Numbered from the stretch's first letter, positions 8,868 through 16,810 are shown. The stretch is 39,804 nt of DNA from Mesorhizobium sp. (GCF_005063415.1 NZ_SUEG01000040.1:1-39804), one strand, 5' to 3'. A program made the numbers and translations. Notes: generated by a model from the letters alone, not told the origin.

Positions 8868-9065
8868 ATGGGCGAGGACGAGACCGACTGCGAGCGTATC
8901 AAGTATCTTCATGCGCGGCTGCTCGCCGATGAGACCGGCATAACGGAGGCGCAGGCGCGCGATCTCATCGAAATGATTGGAATTGATCACGCATCACTCG
9001 TGCGCGAGGCACGGAGGCTGAAGTCTAGCCAAAAGCCCGCCGAGAAACCGCGCGGTAGTGGCTAG
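8868..9065 (+). CDS. Small protein related to the C-terminal half of the DUF3606-like neighbour
   Basis: 65 residues, acidic N-terminus and basic C-terminal tail, no signal peptide or membrane segment. The central part TGITEAQARDLIEMIGIDHA followed by SLVREARRL has the same pattern as the end of the preceding broken gene (GI..E...LI...G.D...L..A...L), suggesting a shared helix-turn-helix-like or helical-hairpin module. The ATG at 8868 is preceded by AAGGTGATTGTCACCA, an acceptable ribosome site; an upstream TTG adds three residues. It starts 25 bp after the neighbour's distal frame. No function is known. Confidence 0.65.
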   Translation: MGEDETDCERIKYLHARLLADETGITEAQARDLIEMIGIDHASLVREARRLKSSQKPAEKPRGSG

Positions 9066-9111
9066 GTAGGGTTTGCCAACCTTCACCGTGAGCCCGTGTT
9101 CCACCTTCAAT

Positions 9112-9146
9112 AAAAGGTCCCGCCGCACATGCCAGAACGGCGGGAC
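9112..9146 (-). terminator. Rho-independent terminator, minus strand
   Basis: On the minus strand GTCCCGCCG, a 12-base loop and CGGCGGGAC form a 9-bp GC-rich stem followed by CTTTTATT. It would end transcripts from the small membrane protein gene at 9315-9488. Confidence 0.65.
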
Positions 9147-9314
9147 TCGATCAGGCGCCTTGCATCAGGCAGGGGTGACTCGGGGGTTGGGCATGCCCGG
9201 TGCGCGCGGATCGTGGTGAACACTAGGCGCATCAGCTGCAATGCGTCCACCAACCGTCGGTTGGAAAGGGCTAGTACAACGCCGGCGGCTGGCCTGGCCT
9301 GAACAGGCGCGCGC

Positions 9315-9488
9315 TCAAGGCTTAGTTTCTTCCCGGGGAGGAGCTTTTTGGTCAGGACAATCAGGATAGGGCAATTCTTCACACGGAGAGGACCTGTCGC
9401 CAACCCTGCCATAATGTTCCACGAGTTTTGCGAAACCGTAGGCGAAGGCGAAAAGAAGCGCGAGGACAACCGCTATTCGGACGGCCAT
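9315..9488 (-). CDS. Small single-pass membrane protein, unknown function
   Basis: 57 residues. An N-terminal hydrophobic helix (VRIAVVLALLFAFAYGFAKL) is followed by a polar tail rich in Pro, Glu and Cys (SSPCEELPYPDCPDQ). The helix could be an uncleaved anchor, placing the tail in the periplasm, where the two cysteines might form a disulfide. Start at the ATG 9488 is a guess; a GTG at 9512 adds eight residues. A minus-strand terminator at 9112-9146 lies downstream. A 120-codon frame overlapping on the same strand (9107-9469) lacks such features and is probably a shadow. Confidence 0.5.
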   Translation of the reverse strand: MAVRIAVVLALLFAFAYGFAKLVEHYGRVGDRSSPCEELPYPDCPDQKAPPREETKP

Positions 9489-9659
9489 ACCGTATTGTAG
9501 CGGGATCCTCACATTTGAGCGCGGGCGGCGTTTTTAATACGTTCGAATGTTGAGTTAGAAAAAGATTGGCTCTAGTTGAATTGCCGTCGTCCGCAGTTGT
9601 AAGGGCGAGCGGACGCTTCGAAGATGACACGCCCTTTCGCCCTTTTCGGGAGAGATGCA

Positions 9660-9890
9660 ATGTCGCTTCAAGGAGCTACCTGTCCTGCCGAGCTGACCAT
9701 GTTGACCAAAGCACTTGATGCCCGATTCCGTGAACTAGGCCTCGCTGACGGCGATCCAGGCAGAGAAGTGCTCGGCCGCAGGGTGATGGATTTATTCGAA
9801 AGTGGTCAGCTCAGCGCCGAAGATTTGAGACTGGCTCTGAGCGGCGAGATTTTTAACGCCAATCCTCCGGCCGGAGCCAGTGGGCTTTGA
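9660..9890 (+). CDS. Conserved-looking small rhizobial hypothetical protein
   Basis: 76 residues, cytoplasmic. The pattern ALDARFRELGLADGDPGREV then LGRRVMDLFESGQLSAEDL resembles short hypothetical proteins common in Rhizobiales that share a helix, an aspartate-rich turn and a helix ending in LF.SG. The ATG at 9660 follows CGGGAGAGATGCA, a good ribosome site; an upstream ATG at 9624 is less well placed. No domain function is known, and the neighbours give no pathway. Confidence 0.65.
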   Translation: MSLQGATCPAELTMLTKALDARFRELGLADGDPGREVLGRRVMDLFESGQLSAEDLRLALSGEIFNANPPAGASGL

Positions 9891-10037
9891 TACGGCAAGC
9901 GGCTATCCGCGCAACCATTTGAATTGATGGTCCAGCGTAGGCTTCCGTACACGCAAGAGCGCGTGTGAACAAATGTGATTTTGCGGTCGGTGCCAGACGG
10001 GCTAACTTTACCCATCGAACGAAAGAGGAGAATGATC

Positions 10038-10232
10038 ATGAAGACATTCCTCGCAACAGCCGCGGCACTGACCATGTCCATATCAGCTGCCTCTGCGGAT
10101 TGCCCCGCGCATTCCAAGGTCCAGGCATCGGTCGACACGCAGACGAGGACAGCGAGCGTCGAGAAGGCCGATATGTCGACTGCCACGGACGCTCAGACGA
10201 TCAAGAAAGAAGAAGCACAGAAGACCGAATAG
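10038..10232 (+). CDS. Small secreted protein, unknown function
   Basis: 64 residues. The first ~22 residues are a clean signal peptide (MKTFLATAAALTMSISAASA) with an AXA cleavage site, followed by DCPAHSK and a polar, Thr/Lys/Glu-rich, probably disordered tail. Mature size is only about 42 residues. Start: of the two in-frame ATGs at 10032 and 10038, the second is spaced seven bases from AGAGGAG and begins the signal peptide. Likely periplasmic or extracellular; function unknown. Confidence 0.65.
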   Translation: MKTFLATAAALTMSISAASADCPAHSKVQASVDTQTRTASVEKADMSTATDAQTIKKEEAQKTE

Positions 10233-10269
10233 CGGTAACGCTCAGCGGTCCCACGCCCCGGATAAATGG

Positions 10270-10728
10270 CTACTGGCAAACATCCACCCATTCGGCGCCA
10301 ACGAGTTCCGCCATGCGTTGCGGGCTGAGCCGCACGGCGGCGTTGGTTGCGCCTGCGGCGGGGACGACTTCGTCAAAGGCGCGCAGCGAGACGTCGCAAT
10401 AGACCGGCAGCGGTGATGGCAGGCCGAACGGACATACGCCGCCGACGGGATGACCGGTCGCGGCGAACACCTGCTCGGCATCCAGCATTCGCGCCTTGCC
10501 GCCGAACCGGTCCTTGAACTTGCGGTTGTCCAGCCTGGAGACCCCGCCGGCCACGATCAGCATCGTCTGGTCGCCGGCGCGCAAGCAGATCGTCTTGGCA
10601 ATCTGCGCCGGCGCGACGCCATGCGCTTCGGCGGCCAGAGGCACCGTCGCCGAGCTTGCCTCCGTGACGATGACGTCAATGTCGGGCGCGTGGGCGGCGA
10701 AGAAGGCGCGAACGGATTCGAGGCTCAT
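10270..10728 (-). CDS. YbaK/EbsC family aminoacyl-tRNA deacylase
   Basis: 152 residues, the usual size for free-standing YbaK/ProX-type editing proteins. Landmarks are IAKTICLRAGDQTMLIVAGG with the catalytic-region lysine, SRLDNRKFKDRFGGKARML, and ATGHPVGGVCPFGLPSPLPV, the signature GXXXGXXPPFG-like loop of the family. These cytoplasmic enzymes hydrolyse mischarged tRNAs, typically Cys- or Ala-tRNA(Pro). Start ATG at 10728, preceded by GACGGAAATTGCTGAAG; a TTG three codons upstream is less likely. The gene lies downstream of the XRE regulator on the same strand, with a 119-bp gap, so co-transcription is possible. The exact substrate is not decidable from sequence alone. Confidence 0.88.
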   Translation of the reverse strand: MSLESVRAFFAAHAPDIDVIVTEASSATVPLAAEAHGVAPAQIAKTICLRAGDQTMLIVAGGVSRLDNRKFKDRFGGKARMLDAEQVFAATGHPVGGVCPFGLPSPLPVYCDVSLRAFDEVVPAAGATNAAVRLSPQRMAELVGAEWVDVCQ

Positions 10729-10847
10729 CTTCAGCAATTTCCGTCTGGCGTCGCCGTGGCGGCCGGCAAGTCCACTAGGTGGCCAGAAAAACGAAGCCCG
10801 CCAGGGCGACCCATGGCGAGCTCGTGGGATAAAAGCATGGTACGCCG

Positions 10848-11126
10848 CTACGACACGGATCGCCTTTTGGCAGGCAACACGGCTTCGTCAAACAGAGCGC
10901 TTTCCGGAAGTTGAAGCGCGGAGGCAATACGCCGACGTTTCGAAGGATCGGCATCCTTGCCGCTTTCAATGTCGGCGATCTCATAGGCTGCCAGCCCGCA
11001 CGCCAGGGACAGCTCTTCGATGCTGTATCCACGGGCTTCCCGGGCGGTTCGGACGGCACTGCGTTCAGGCGTAACCGCGCTCGCCGCCAGTTCGGAGTAA
11101 GGTTCGCGTTTTGCTATTTGGGGCAT
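10848..11126 (-). CDS. XRE-family helix-turn-helix regulator
   Basis: 92 residues. An HTH_3-type domain occupies about residues 28-80: VRTAREARGYSIEELSLACG, then LAAYEIADIESGKDADPSKR and the final helix RRIASALQLPESALF. No sensor domain follows, so it is a compact DNA-binding protein. ATG at 11126 lies eight bases after ACGGAG; a TTG two codons upstream is also possible. It may autoregulate and control the YbaK gene downstream. No partner toxin gene is evident beside it: the frame on the other strand is a shadow. Confidence 0.8.
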   Translation of the reverse strand: MPQIAKREPYSELAASAVTPERSAVRTAREARGYSIEELSLACGLAAYEIADIESGKDADPSKRRRIASALQLPESALFDEAVLPAKRRSVS

Positions 11127-11444
11127 TGGCAACTCCGTGGGATGAAAGAGTTAGATCAAATCATGTTGTTGCCTGAGACGATCGGGAGAATGCCCGCTCG
11201 CCGGTGATTTGCCAAGCATCAAAGATAGCGTCACGGCATCGTGAACCGACGCCGGAATGAATGGCGGATGCCCGGCGAGCTGACATCTGGCCGGATCGTC
11301 AGCAAACACAGTTCGGAAACAAAATTCTACAGGCCGGAAAAACTGCCGAAAAACTCCAAGGCGATGGTCCCAACCGCAGCGCTCGAGTCACCGACCTGAA
11401 TCAGTGACGCTCAAATTCCGCCTGCGCAAAAAGGAAACGATCTC
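11127..11444. other. Intergenic stretch between XRE and histidine-rich genes
   Basis: 318 bp between divergent genes. It must hold the promoters of both. I see no RNA gene, no long repeat and no convincing coding frame; the plus-strand frame at 10911-11207 is the complement of the XRE gene and its upstream region. Confidence 0.5.
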
Positions 11445-11636
11445 ATGAATAAGCCTCTTCTCTCCGCCCTTGGATTTGCAATCGCACTTGCCCTCTCAAT
11501 GCCGATCATCGGCGCAAGCAGCGCGAATGCAACGACGATGCACACCACCGTCAAGAAGCATCACCGCCATCACTACCATCACCGCGTCCACCACCATTAC
11601 CGCCACCATCACAAGGTTGTGGCGAAGAAGTACTGA
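11445..11636 (+). CDS. Histidine-rich small secreted protein
   Basis: 63 residues. A signal peptide of about 29 residues (LLSALGFAIALALSMPIIGA, then SSANA) precedes a mature part of about 34 residues carrying 13 histidines in clusters such as KKHHRHHYHHRVHHHYRHHH, with Arg, Lys and Tyr between them. Such tracts bind Ni, Zn, Cu or Co, and may also bind anionic polymers. The ATG at 11445 follows AAAAGGAAACGATCTC, a good ribosome site. It stands alone between intergenic regions. A periplasmic metal buffer is an inference; no known family name can be given from the sequence. Confidence 0.75.
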   Translation: MNKPLLSALGFAIALALSMPIIGASSANATTMHTTVKKHHRHHYHHRVHHHYRHHHKVVAKKY

Positions 11637-11722
11637 AAACATCCTCGGGCGAACAACCGGCAATCAGGCGTTCTGGTCCTTGATCAAGGCGGCGCGCTTG
11701 CCGGGCTTTCCGTGTCGGCGAA

Positions 11723-11754
11723 AAATGGCGGCGGTCCGCTGACCACCGCCATTT
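11723..11754 (-). terminator. Rho-independent terminator of the ElaB/YqjD-like gene
   Basis: A 14-bp stem with one mismatch (AAATGGCGGTGGTC against GACCGCCGCCATTT on the minus strand) and a four-base loop, running into a T-rich end (ATTTTTCG) on the minus strand. It lies eight bases beyond the stop of the gene at 11762-12103 and could work in both directions. Confidence 0.75.
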
Positions 11755-11761
11755 GCTTATC

Positions 11762-12103
11762 TCAACGTGCCGATCTTGAACGCCCTCGCGGTGCTTGTTG
11801 CTGCCGGCCGCCGAGGAACAGACTGGCGACCAGCCCGACCAGAACCAGCCCGACAGCGGCCGCCGTCGCCGGATGATCTCGGGCGGTCTTCTCGATCGCC
11901 CGGCCTTGCCTTCTGATTGCCGGCAAGGCGTCGCCGAGGCGCTCAGTGATATCCGAATAATAATCCGACGCGGTATCGCGCCCGTCTTCGTAAAGGGCGC
12001 CGCCCTGCTTTAACACGGCTTTCTTCAAGGTGGCCAGTTCCTTGGTCAAGGCCGCGACCTGCTTGTTCAGATCGGTGTCGGAGATGCTCGAAAGCGATGC
12101 CAT
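11762..12103 (-). CDS. ElaB/YqjD (DUF883)-like membrane-anchored protein
   Basis: 113 residues: an amphipathic helical N-terminal part (about 10-45, VAALTKELATLKKAVLKQGG), a middle segment with YYSDITERLGDALPAI, and a C-terminal membrane helix (ATAAAVGLVLVGLVASLFLG) ending in a basic tail. This is the layout of the ElaB/YqjD family, inner-membrane proteins that bind ribosomes in stationary phase in E. coli. The ATG at 12103 follows GAAGGAAGCACGTC. Upstream on the minus strand is GGAAC-N16-CGTT, the consensus for the alphaproteobacterial general stress sigma factor EcfG/RpoE2, so stress induction is likely. Ends just before a strong terminator. Confidence 0.8.
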   Translation of the reverse strand: MASLSSISDTDLNKQVAALTKELATLKKAVLKQGGALYEDGRDTASDYYSDITERLGDALPAIRRQGRAIEKTARDHPATAAAVGLVLVGLVASLFLGGRQQQAPRGRSRSAR

Positions 12104-12135
12104 GACGTGCTTCCTTCATCTGTAGAAGGAAGCCT

Positions 12136-12160
12136 AACGCATGACCCTGAAGACCGTTCC
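12136..12160 (-). promoter_or_regulatory. EcfG (RpoE2)-type general stress promoter
   Basis: On the minus strand the sequence is GGAAC, sixteen bases, CGTT, matching the published EcfG consensus exactly in both elements and spacing. The CGTT element ends 32 bases before the start codon of the ElaB/YqjD-like gene and points at it. Confidence 0.7.
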
Positions 12161-12177
12161 GGTCAGCCCGGCGGGCT

Positions 12178-12720
12178 CTAGCGAACCTGATCGAGCAGGC
12201 GCTTGCATTCAAGTAGATCGAACAGCGCCTCCTGCAGCAATGCGCGATTGTCACGGGAAAGTTTTGACGTGTCCGGCGGAACCGGACCTTCCTCGTCGGT
12301 CTTGCCGATGCCGAAAAAACGACGGCTGGGTTTCACCCTCGGCTGGCCGACCAGCATTTCGTCGTCCGGGCCGCGCGGCTGCGCCGCTTGCGTCAGCGGT
12401 ACCGTGTCAGCCTGTCGGCGCTGCGAGATCGCCTCGACCGCCGCCATGTCGCCACTGCCGAGGGCGATCAGAAACTGGTTGCCGTTCTCGCGCAACAGCT
12501 TCTGCACGCCCTTGATCGTATAGCCCTGATCGTAGAGCATATGGCGAATACCCTTGATCAGTTCGACGTCCTGCGGACGGTAGTAGCGGCGGCCGCCGCC
12601 GCGCTTCATCGGCTTGATCTGGTTGAAACGCGTCTCCCAGAAGCGCAGCACGTGCTGCGGCAAATCCAGATCCTCCGCAACCTCGCTGATGGTGCGGAAG
12701 GCATCAGGGCTCTTGTCCAT
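12178..12720 (-). CDS. MerR-family transcriptional regulator next to ihfA
   Basis: 180 residues. A MerR winged helix occupies about 10-80: [40 protein letters not shown] and the wing and helix [20 protein letters not shown]. The C-terminal ~100 residues are low-complexity and end in a short helix ([19 protein letters not shown]); there is no metal-binding cysteine motif, so it is not a classic metal sensor. It is the MerR-like protein found downstream of ihfA in many alphaproteobacteria. Function is uncharacterised. ATG at 12720. Separated from ihfA by 244 bp containing two copies of a dispersed rhizobial repeat. Confidence 0.88.
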   Translation of the reverse strand: MDKSPDAFRTISEVAEDLDLPQHVLRFWETRFNQIKPMKRGGGRRYYRPQDVELIKGIRHMLYDQGYTIKGVQKLLRENGNQFLIALGSGDMAAVEAISQRRQADTVPLTQAAQPRGPDDEMLVGQPRVKPSRRFFGIGKTDEEGPVPPDTSKLSRDNRALLQEALFDLLECKRLLDQVR

Positions 12721-12736
12721 GGGCGAATCCTCACGC

Positions 12737-12771
12737 TAGAGCATGATCGCGAAAGGCGGGAACCGGGTTCG
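12737..12771 (+). repeat. Dispersed rhizobial intergenic repeat, copy 1
   Basis: TAGAGCATGATCGCGAAAGG continuing into GCGGGAACCGGGTTCGG. It resembles the abundant short intergenic element of Rhizobiales genomes (AGAGCATGATnCnGAAAAGTGG...ACCGGTTTTCGG). A second, shorter copy in the same orientation lies at 12931. Confidence 0.6.
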
Positions 12772-12930
12772 GGCGACATCACGCTTAACAAGGCGAGCAG
12801 CTTTCCGTCCCGCCGGAGCGGATCACACCCAAATACCGATCCGGCCTACCGAATCGCATCTTATTTCAGCGGTTTATGAAACAATATTCAAGCCCGGCGC
12901 AAAAGCAGGGTTCGTTTTTCAACCGAAGTC

Positions 12931-12961
12931 TGGAGCATGATTCTCGGCAAAGTGGATCGGG
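12931..12961 (+). repeat. Dispersed rhizobial intergenic repeat, copy 2
   Basis: TGGAGCATGATTCTCGGCAA followed by AGTGGATCGGG, same orientation as the copy at 12737-12771 and directly before the ihfA stop codon. It is more diverged than copy 1. Confidence 0.55.
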
Positions 12962-12964
12962 CGT

Positions 12965-13288
12965 CTACTTGCTGCCCTTGGCTTTGCTGTTTTGATGGGA
13001 GCGCAGGATACGGTTCTTCAGCACGTTCGACGACTTGAAGGTCATAACCCGGCGCGGCAGGATCGGCACTTCCTCACCGGTCTTGGGATTGCGCCCGATG
13101 CGCTCGTTTTTGGAGCGGACGTGGAAGGTCGCGAAGGACGACAGCTTCACCGTCTCGCCGCGAACGATCGCCTCGCAGATCTCATTCAGCACCGCCTCGA
13201 CAAGCTCGGCCGATTCAGTACGCGACAGCCCAACCTTGCGGTAAACGGCTTCGGCGAGGTCGGCGCGCGTAAGTGTCTTTCCCCCCAT
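12965..13288 (-). CDS. ihfA: Integration host factor subunit alpha
   Basis: 107 residues. Typical HU/IHF fold: [20 protein letters not shown] at the N-terminus, dimerisation helices, then the DNA-arm region with the family signature [20 protein letters not shown] and [18 protein letters not shown], including the intercalating proline. The length and the N-terminal leader identify the alpha subunit. It bends DNA as a heterodimer with IhfB, supporting transcription, replication and recombination. The C-terminus ends in a basic tail. Lies downstream of fabH after a 104-bp gap. Confidence 0.95.
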   Translation of the reverse strand: MGGKTLTRADLAEAVYRKVGLSRTESAELVEAVLNEICEAIVRGETVKLSSFATFHVRSKNERIGRNPKTGEEVPILPRRVMTFKSSNVLKNRILRSHQNSKAKGSK

Positions 13289-13392
13289 ACGAACCGTCCC
13301 ATCAGCTCAAAAACATAAATCGATACAAGCAACGGCAGAACCTAAGTAATTGATCCGTCAAGGTCAAGGACCCGAACCCGATAGTTCGGCAC

Positions 13393-14364
13393 TTACCAGC
13401 GGAGCAGGACGGCGCCCCAGGTGAATCCGCCGCCCATCGCCTCAAGCAGTACTAGGTCACCCTTTTTGATGCGACCGTCGGCGACGGCCGCGGACAGTGC
13501 CAGCGGCACGGAAGCAGCCGAGGTATTACCGTGCAAATCGACGGTCACCACCACCTTCCGCTCCTCTATCCCGAGCTTTTTGGCCGAAGCGTCAATAATT
13601 CGTTTATTGGCTTGATGCGGCACGAACCAGTCGAGATCGGCGGCGCTGATGCCGGCCTGTGCGAACGTCGCCTCGATGACGTCGGTGATCATGCCGACCG
13701 CATGCTTGAACACTTCGCGGCCTTCCATCCTGAGGTGCCCGACCGTTCCGGTGGTCGACGGCCCACCGTCGACGAAAAGCTTGTCCTTGTGGATGCCGTC
13801 GGAGCGCAGGCTGGCCGCCAGAACGCCTCGGTCGGCGATGCCGCCTGCCCCCGTGTCTGCTTCCAGCACCATCGCGCCGGCGCCGTCGCCGAACAAAACG
13901 CAGGTCGAGCGGTCGTTCCAGTCGAGAATGCGCGAAAACGTTTCCGAGCCGATCACCAGCACCCGTCTGGCCAAGCCGCCGCGGATATAGAGGTCGGCGG
14001 TCGCCACTGCATAGACGAAGCCGGAGCAGACCGCCTGCAGGTCGAAGGCAAAACCGTGGTGCATGCCGAGCCGGTTCTGGATCTCGACCGCGGTCGCGGG
14101 AAAGGTGTTGTTGGGCGTTGAGGTCGCCAGCACGATCAGGTCGATGTCGTCAGCCGTCAGGCCGGCGCTGTCGAGGGCTGCGCGCGCTGCCGCCTCGCCC
14201 AGCGAGGCCGTCGTCTCGTCGTCGGCCGCGATGTGGCGCTGGCGAATACCGGTGCGCTGGACGATCCACTCGTCCGACGTCTCGACCATGCCTTCGAAAT
14301 CGGCATTCTTCATAATGCGGCGGGGCAGCGCGGCGCCCGTGCCGCGCACGACTGATCTGATCAA
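13393..14364 (-). CDS. fabH: Beta-ketoacyl-ACP synthase III
   Basis: 323 residues, standard length. The catalytic triad is present: Cys113 in LQAVCSGF, His250 in [10 protein letters not shown] and Asn280 in [10 protein letters not shown]; the GNTSAASVP and [14 protein letters not shown] regions are typical. It condenses acetyl-CoA with malonyl-ACP, starting fatty acid synthesis in the cytoplasm. The gene follows plsX with a 9-bp gap, a conserved bacterial pairing, and probably shares its transcript. Confidence 0.97.
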   Translation of the reverse strand: MIRSVVRGTGAALPRRIMKNADFEGMVETSDEWIVQRTGIRQRHIAADDETTASLGEAAARAALDSAGLTADDIDLIVLATSTPNNTFPATAVEIQNRLGMHHGFAFDLQAVCSGFVYAVATADLYIRGGLARRVLVIGSETFSRILDWNDRSTCVLFGDGAGAMVLEADTGAGGIADRGVLAASLRSDGIHKDKLFVDGGPSTTGTVGHLRMEGREVFKHAVGMITDVIEATFAQAGISAADLDWFVPHQANKRIIDASAKKLGIEERKVVVTVDLHGNTSAASVPLALSAAVADGRIKKGDLVLLEAMGGGFTWGAVLLRW

Positions 14365-14373
14365 TGCTCTTTC

Positions 14374-15444
14374 CTATTCCTTTGCGTCGATGACGACGTC
14401 GGATTTCCGGACTGTCTGGGCATTCGGATTGCGGGCATGGAACAGGTCGAGATCGGCTTCGATGCGGTCAAGCAGATTGTTGCGCACCATGTCGTAGCCA
14501 AGCTCGATCGCCGCCGCGAAGCCATCCGAATCAGCCCCGCCATGGCTTTTCACCACGATGCCGTTCAATCCGAGGAAGACGCCGCCATTGGAACGGCCGA
14601 CATCCATCTTCTCGCGCAGGCGATCGAAGGCGGACTTGGCGAAGATATAGCCGATCCTGGCCATCAGCGTCCGGTTCATCGCCGCGCGCAGATAGCCGGC
14701 GATCTGCCTGACCGTGCCTTCCGCCGTCTTGAGCGCGATATTGCCGGCAAATCCTTCGGTAACGACGACGTCGACACTGCCCTTGCCGATGTCGTCACCC
14801 TCGACAAAGCCATGGTAGTTCATCGAGGCCATGTTGGCCTCGCGCAGCATACGGCCCGCCTCCTTGACCTCCTCCTGGCCCTTGATCTCCTCGACGCCGA
14901 CATTGAGCAGCCCGACACTCGGCCGTTCGATGCCGAAAACCGAGCGCGCCATGCCGGTGCCAAGAATGGCAAAATCAACCAGTTGATGCGCATCCGCGCC
15001 AATGGTGGCGCCAACGTCCAGCACCACGCTTTCGCCGCGCAAGGTCGGCCAGAGCGCCGCGATTGCCGGGCGGTCGATGGTCGCCATGGTGCGAAGGCAG
15101 AATCTGGACATTGCCATCAGCGCGCCGGTATTGCCGGCCGAGATGCAGACGTCGGCAGTGCCTGCCTTGACCGCCTCGACGGCTTTCCACATTGATGACT
15201 TCCAGCGACCATGGCGCAGTGCCTGGCTCGGCTTGTCGTCCATCCGGACCGCGATCTCGCAGTGGATGAACTCGCTCACCTCCGCTAGCTTGGGGAATTT
15301 GGCGAGTTCGGGCCGTACCACTTCTTCACGCCCATAAATGACGAAGCGTATATCCGGACGGCGGGTGGCGACAGTCATGAGCGCCGGGATGACCACGCTT
15401 GGCCCGTGATCGCCGCCCATGGCATCGATGGAAATCCTGATCAC
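14374..15444 (-). CDS. plsX: Phosphate acyltransferase PlsX
   Basis: 356 residues. N-terminal [20 protein letters not shown] is the PlsX signature; further conserved segments are [56 protein letters not shown] and [18 protein letters not shown]. It makes acyl-phosphate from acyl-ACP for PlsY, linking fatty acid and phospholipid synthesis at the membrane surface. ATG at 15444. It lies between yceD and fabH; no rpmF (ribosomal protein L32) gene fits in the 123-bp gap to yceD, unlike in enterobacteria. Confidence 0.97.
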   Translation of the reverse strand: MIRISIDAMGGDHGPSVVIPALMTVATRRPDIRFVIYGREEVVRPELAKFPKLAEVSEFIHCEIAVRMDDKPSQALRHGRWKSSMWKAVEAVKAGTADVCISAGNTGALMAMSRFCLRTMATIDRPAIAALWPTLRGESVVLDVGATIGADAHQLVDFAILGTGMARSVFGIERPSVGLLNVGVEEIKGQEEVKEAGRMLREANMASMNYHGFVEGDDIGKGSVDVVVTEGFAGNIALKTAEGTVRQIAGYLRAAMNRTLMARIGYIFAKSAFDRLREKMDVGRSNGGVFLGLNGIVVKSHGGADSDGFAAAIELGYDMVRNNLLDRIEADLDLFHARNPNAQTVRKSDVVIDAKE

Positions 15445-15567
15445 GCGGTGTTCATCTCACGGTTGCTTGGCCAGCGGGCTTGCCAAGGTACGGGGCTCGC
15501 GAAGGTTCGGCGAAAATAACGGTTTTGGGCTGCCGCACAACCAACTTTTCTCAAATTGGGTCAGCTA

Positions 15568-16116
15568 TCAGGATTTTCCCAGCAGTGATCTGAGCTTCTG
15601 CTGGAATTCATTCTCCACAGGCTCGGCATCGCCGGCGGCCTCCAGCGACACACCCGGCTTGCGCGGATAGGGATCGATCGCCAAGCCAAAGAACTGTTCG
15701 GCAAGCGCCCCGACATCGATCGCGTCGCCGGAAAAGGTTTCCGGGCTATCCGGCCCTTCGGCGTCGAGCAGGATCTCACCGCCGCCGTCGAAACCTTGCC
15801 GCCCGAGCTTGGATTGCTCCGGCAGGAACAGCGCCACGACCGGCTCGTCGATATGCGCCTCGACCGGGTCGAGGGTGACGATGCAGGCCTGCGTTATATC
15901 GGCCTCGACATGGCCGCTGACTTTCACCCCGTTACGCTTCCAGGGCTCGACCAGGAGTTCGGCGCGATAGTTCTCGACCGAAAGCAGCTCGTGCTCGACG
16001 GCCAGCAGGGCGCGCTGCCCGGCGTCGGCATCGATCACCACCGGCAGCCCCTTTTGCGGCAGCCGGGCGACATTTGCCAGGAATGACACTGGGCTGTGGG
16101 AATCAGGATGTTTCAT
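15568..16116 (-). CDS. YceD (DUF177) family protein
   Basis: 182 residues. The DUF177/YceD core is recognisable by SGHVEADITQACIVTLDPVE in the middle and, near the end, a conserved acidic patch (FSGDAIDVGALAEQFFGLAI) followed by DPYPRKPGVSLEA. YceD is linked to 23S rRNA maturation in plants and bacteria. ATG at 16116 is placed six bases after GTGGAGG, a very good ribosome site; a longer frame upstream is unlikely. Starts 22 bp after the cytochrome bc1 chaperone gene and precedes plsX, the usual alphaproteobacterial order. Confidence 0.88.
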   Translation of the reverse strand: MKHPDSHSPVSFLANVARLPQKGLPVVIDADAGQRALLAVEHELLSVENYRAELLVEPWKRNGVKVSGHVEADITQACIVTLDPVEAHIDEPVVALFLPEQSKLGRQGFDGGGEILLDAEGPDSPETFSGDAIDVGALAEQFFGLAIDPYPRKPGVSLEAAGDAEPVENEFQQKLRSLLGKS

Positions 16117-16138
16117 CTTCGCCTCCACTTCGTCGCCT

Positions 16139-16696
16139 TCACTCGGCCCGCCGTCGCTCAGAGTTGGCCACGGGAAATGCCACCGTGCCGGAAACAATAG
16201 ATTCGGTCAGCTGTTCCGTGAGTTGCCTTGACGCATCGGCGGCATAGAGTGCCAGTTGCGACGCTTGCGGCCAGGCGCCGGCGTCGGGCCTGACATTGCG
16301 GGCAAGGGCGGCGGCAAGTGCATAATGGTCATTTCGTTGCAGCGCATCGTCATAGGCGGCGGTGCGGCCATAGAACATCTTCGCCAGTTTCCGCATGCGC
16401 TTCGGCACGCCGACGTCGCCAATGCCCAATTCCCGCAACGAATGTTCGACATCCATGAAGAACTCGTCGATCAGCACCTGCGCAACCTCTGCCGCAGCAC
16501 CACCCTCGCCGCGCAACCGGTGCTGGAACAGGAACATGTGCAACGACAGCATCTCGAAGCGGCCGAGCGGCGTGTCCGGCACGTTCCAGGCGGAATAAAA
16601 CACCGTTTGCCGCGCCGCCGCCACGATTTGTGCGTAAAGCGCCTCGGTGATGGCGCGGTTGGCATGTCGTTCGCGGCCAAAGAGGCGCTGGAACAT
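16139..16696 (-). CDS. Ubiquinol-cytochrome c chaperone (CBP3/UQCC1-like)
   Basis: 185 residues. PF03981-type protein: RAITEALYAQIVAAARQTVF, YSAWNVPDTPLGRFEMLSLH and MFLFQHRLRGEG, then DEFFMDVEHSLRELGIGDVG and VPKRMRKLAKMFYGR. It is the bacterial relative of mitochondrial Cbp3, which helps assemble cytochrome b of complex III at the inner membrane. The ATG at 16696 begins the conserved MFQRLFGRE; an upstream start at 16753 would add 19 non-conserved residues. Divergent from bamE across a 114-bp gap. Confidence 0.9.
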   Translation of the reverse strand: MFQRLFGRERHANRAITEALYAQIVAAARQTVFYSAWNVPDTPLGRFEMLSLHMFLFQHRLRGEGGAAAEVAQVLIDEFFMDVEHSLRELGIGDVGVPKRMRKLAKMFYGRTAAYDDALQRNDHYALAAALARNVRPDAGAWPQASQLALYAADASRQLTEQLTESIVSGTVAFPVANSERRRAE

Positions 16697-16810
16697 TTGA
16701 GGGTGGTCTCCCGGGACCGTTTGTTGAAGTGGCCTTGTTGCATCGGCAAGCAAGCTGGTTTACCGGTTTTGCGGCCCAGCGCAAGTTGCGGCCAGCTTAT
16801 GGAGTTGTAG

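Noticed and set aside
9080..9104. GGAAC-N16-GGTT on the minus strand, EcfG-like
   Set aside because: The -10 element deviates from CGTT and it points away from any minus-strand start, into the end of a plus-strand gene.
9107..9469. 120-codon minus-strand frame overlapping the small membrane protein
   Set aside because: It runs through the terminator hairpin at 9112-9146 and reads like a shadow of the better supported frame at 9315-9488.
10848..11207. Toxin-antitoxin pair involving the XRE regulator
   Set aside because: No RelE, HipA, HigB or similar toxin-like frame is adjacent; the only same-strand neighbour is the YbaK gene.
15445..15567. Possible rpmF (L32) gene between yceD and plsX
   Set aside because: The gap is too short for L32 and carries no zinc-ribbon-like frame.
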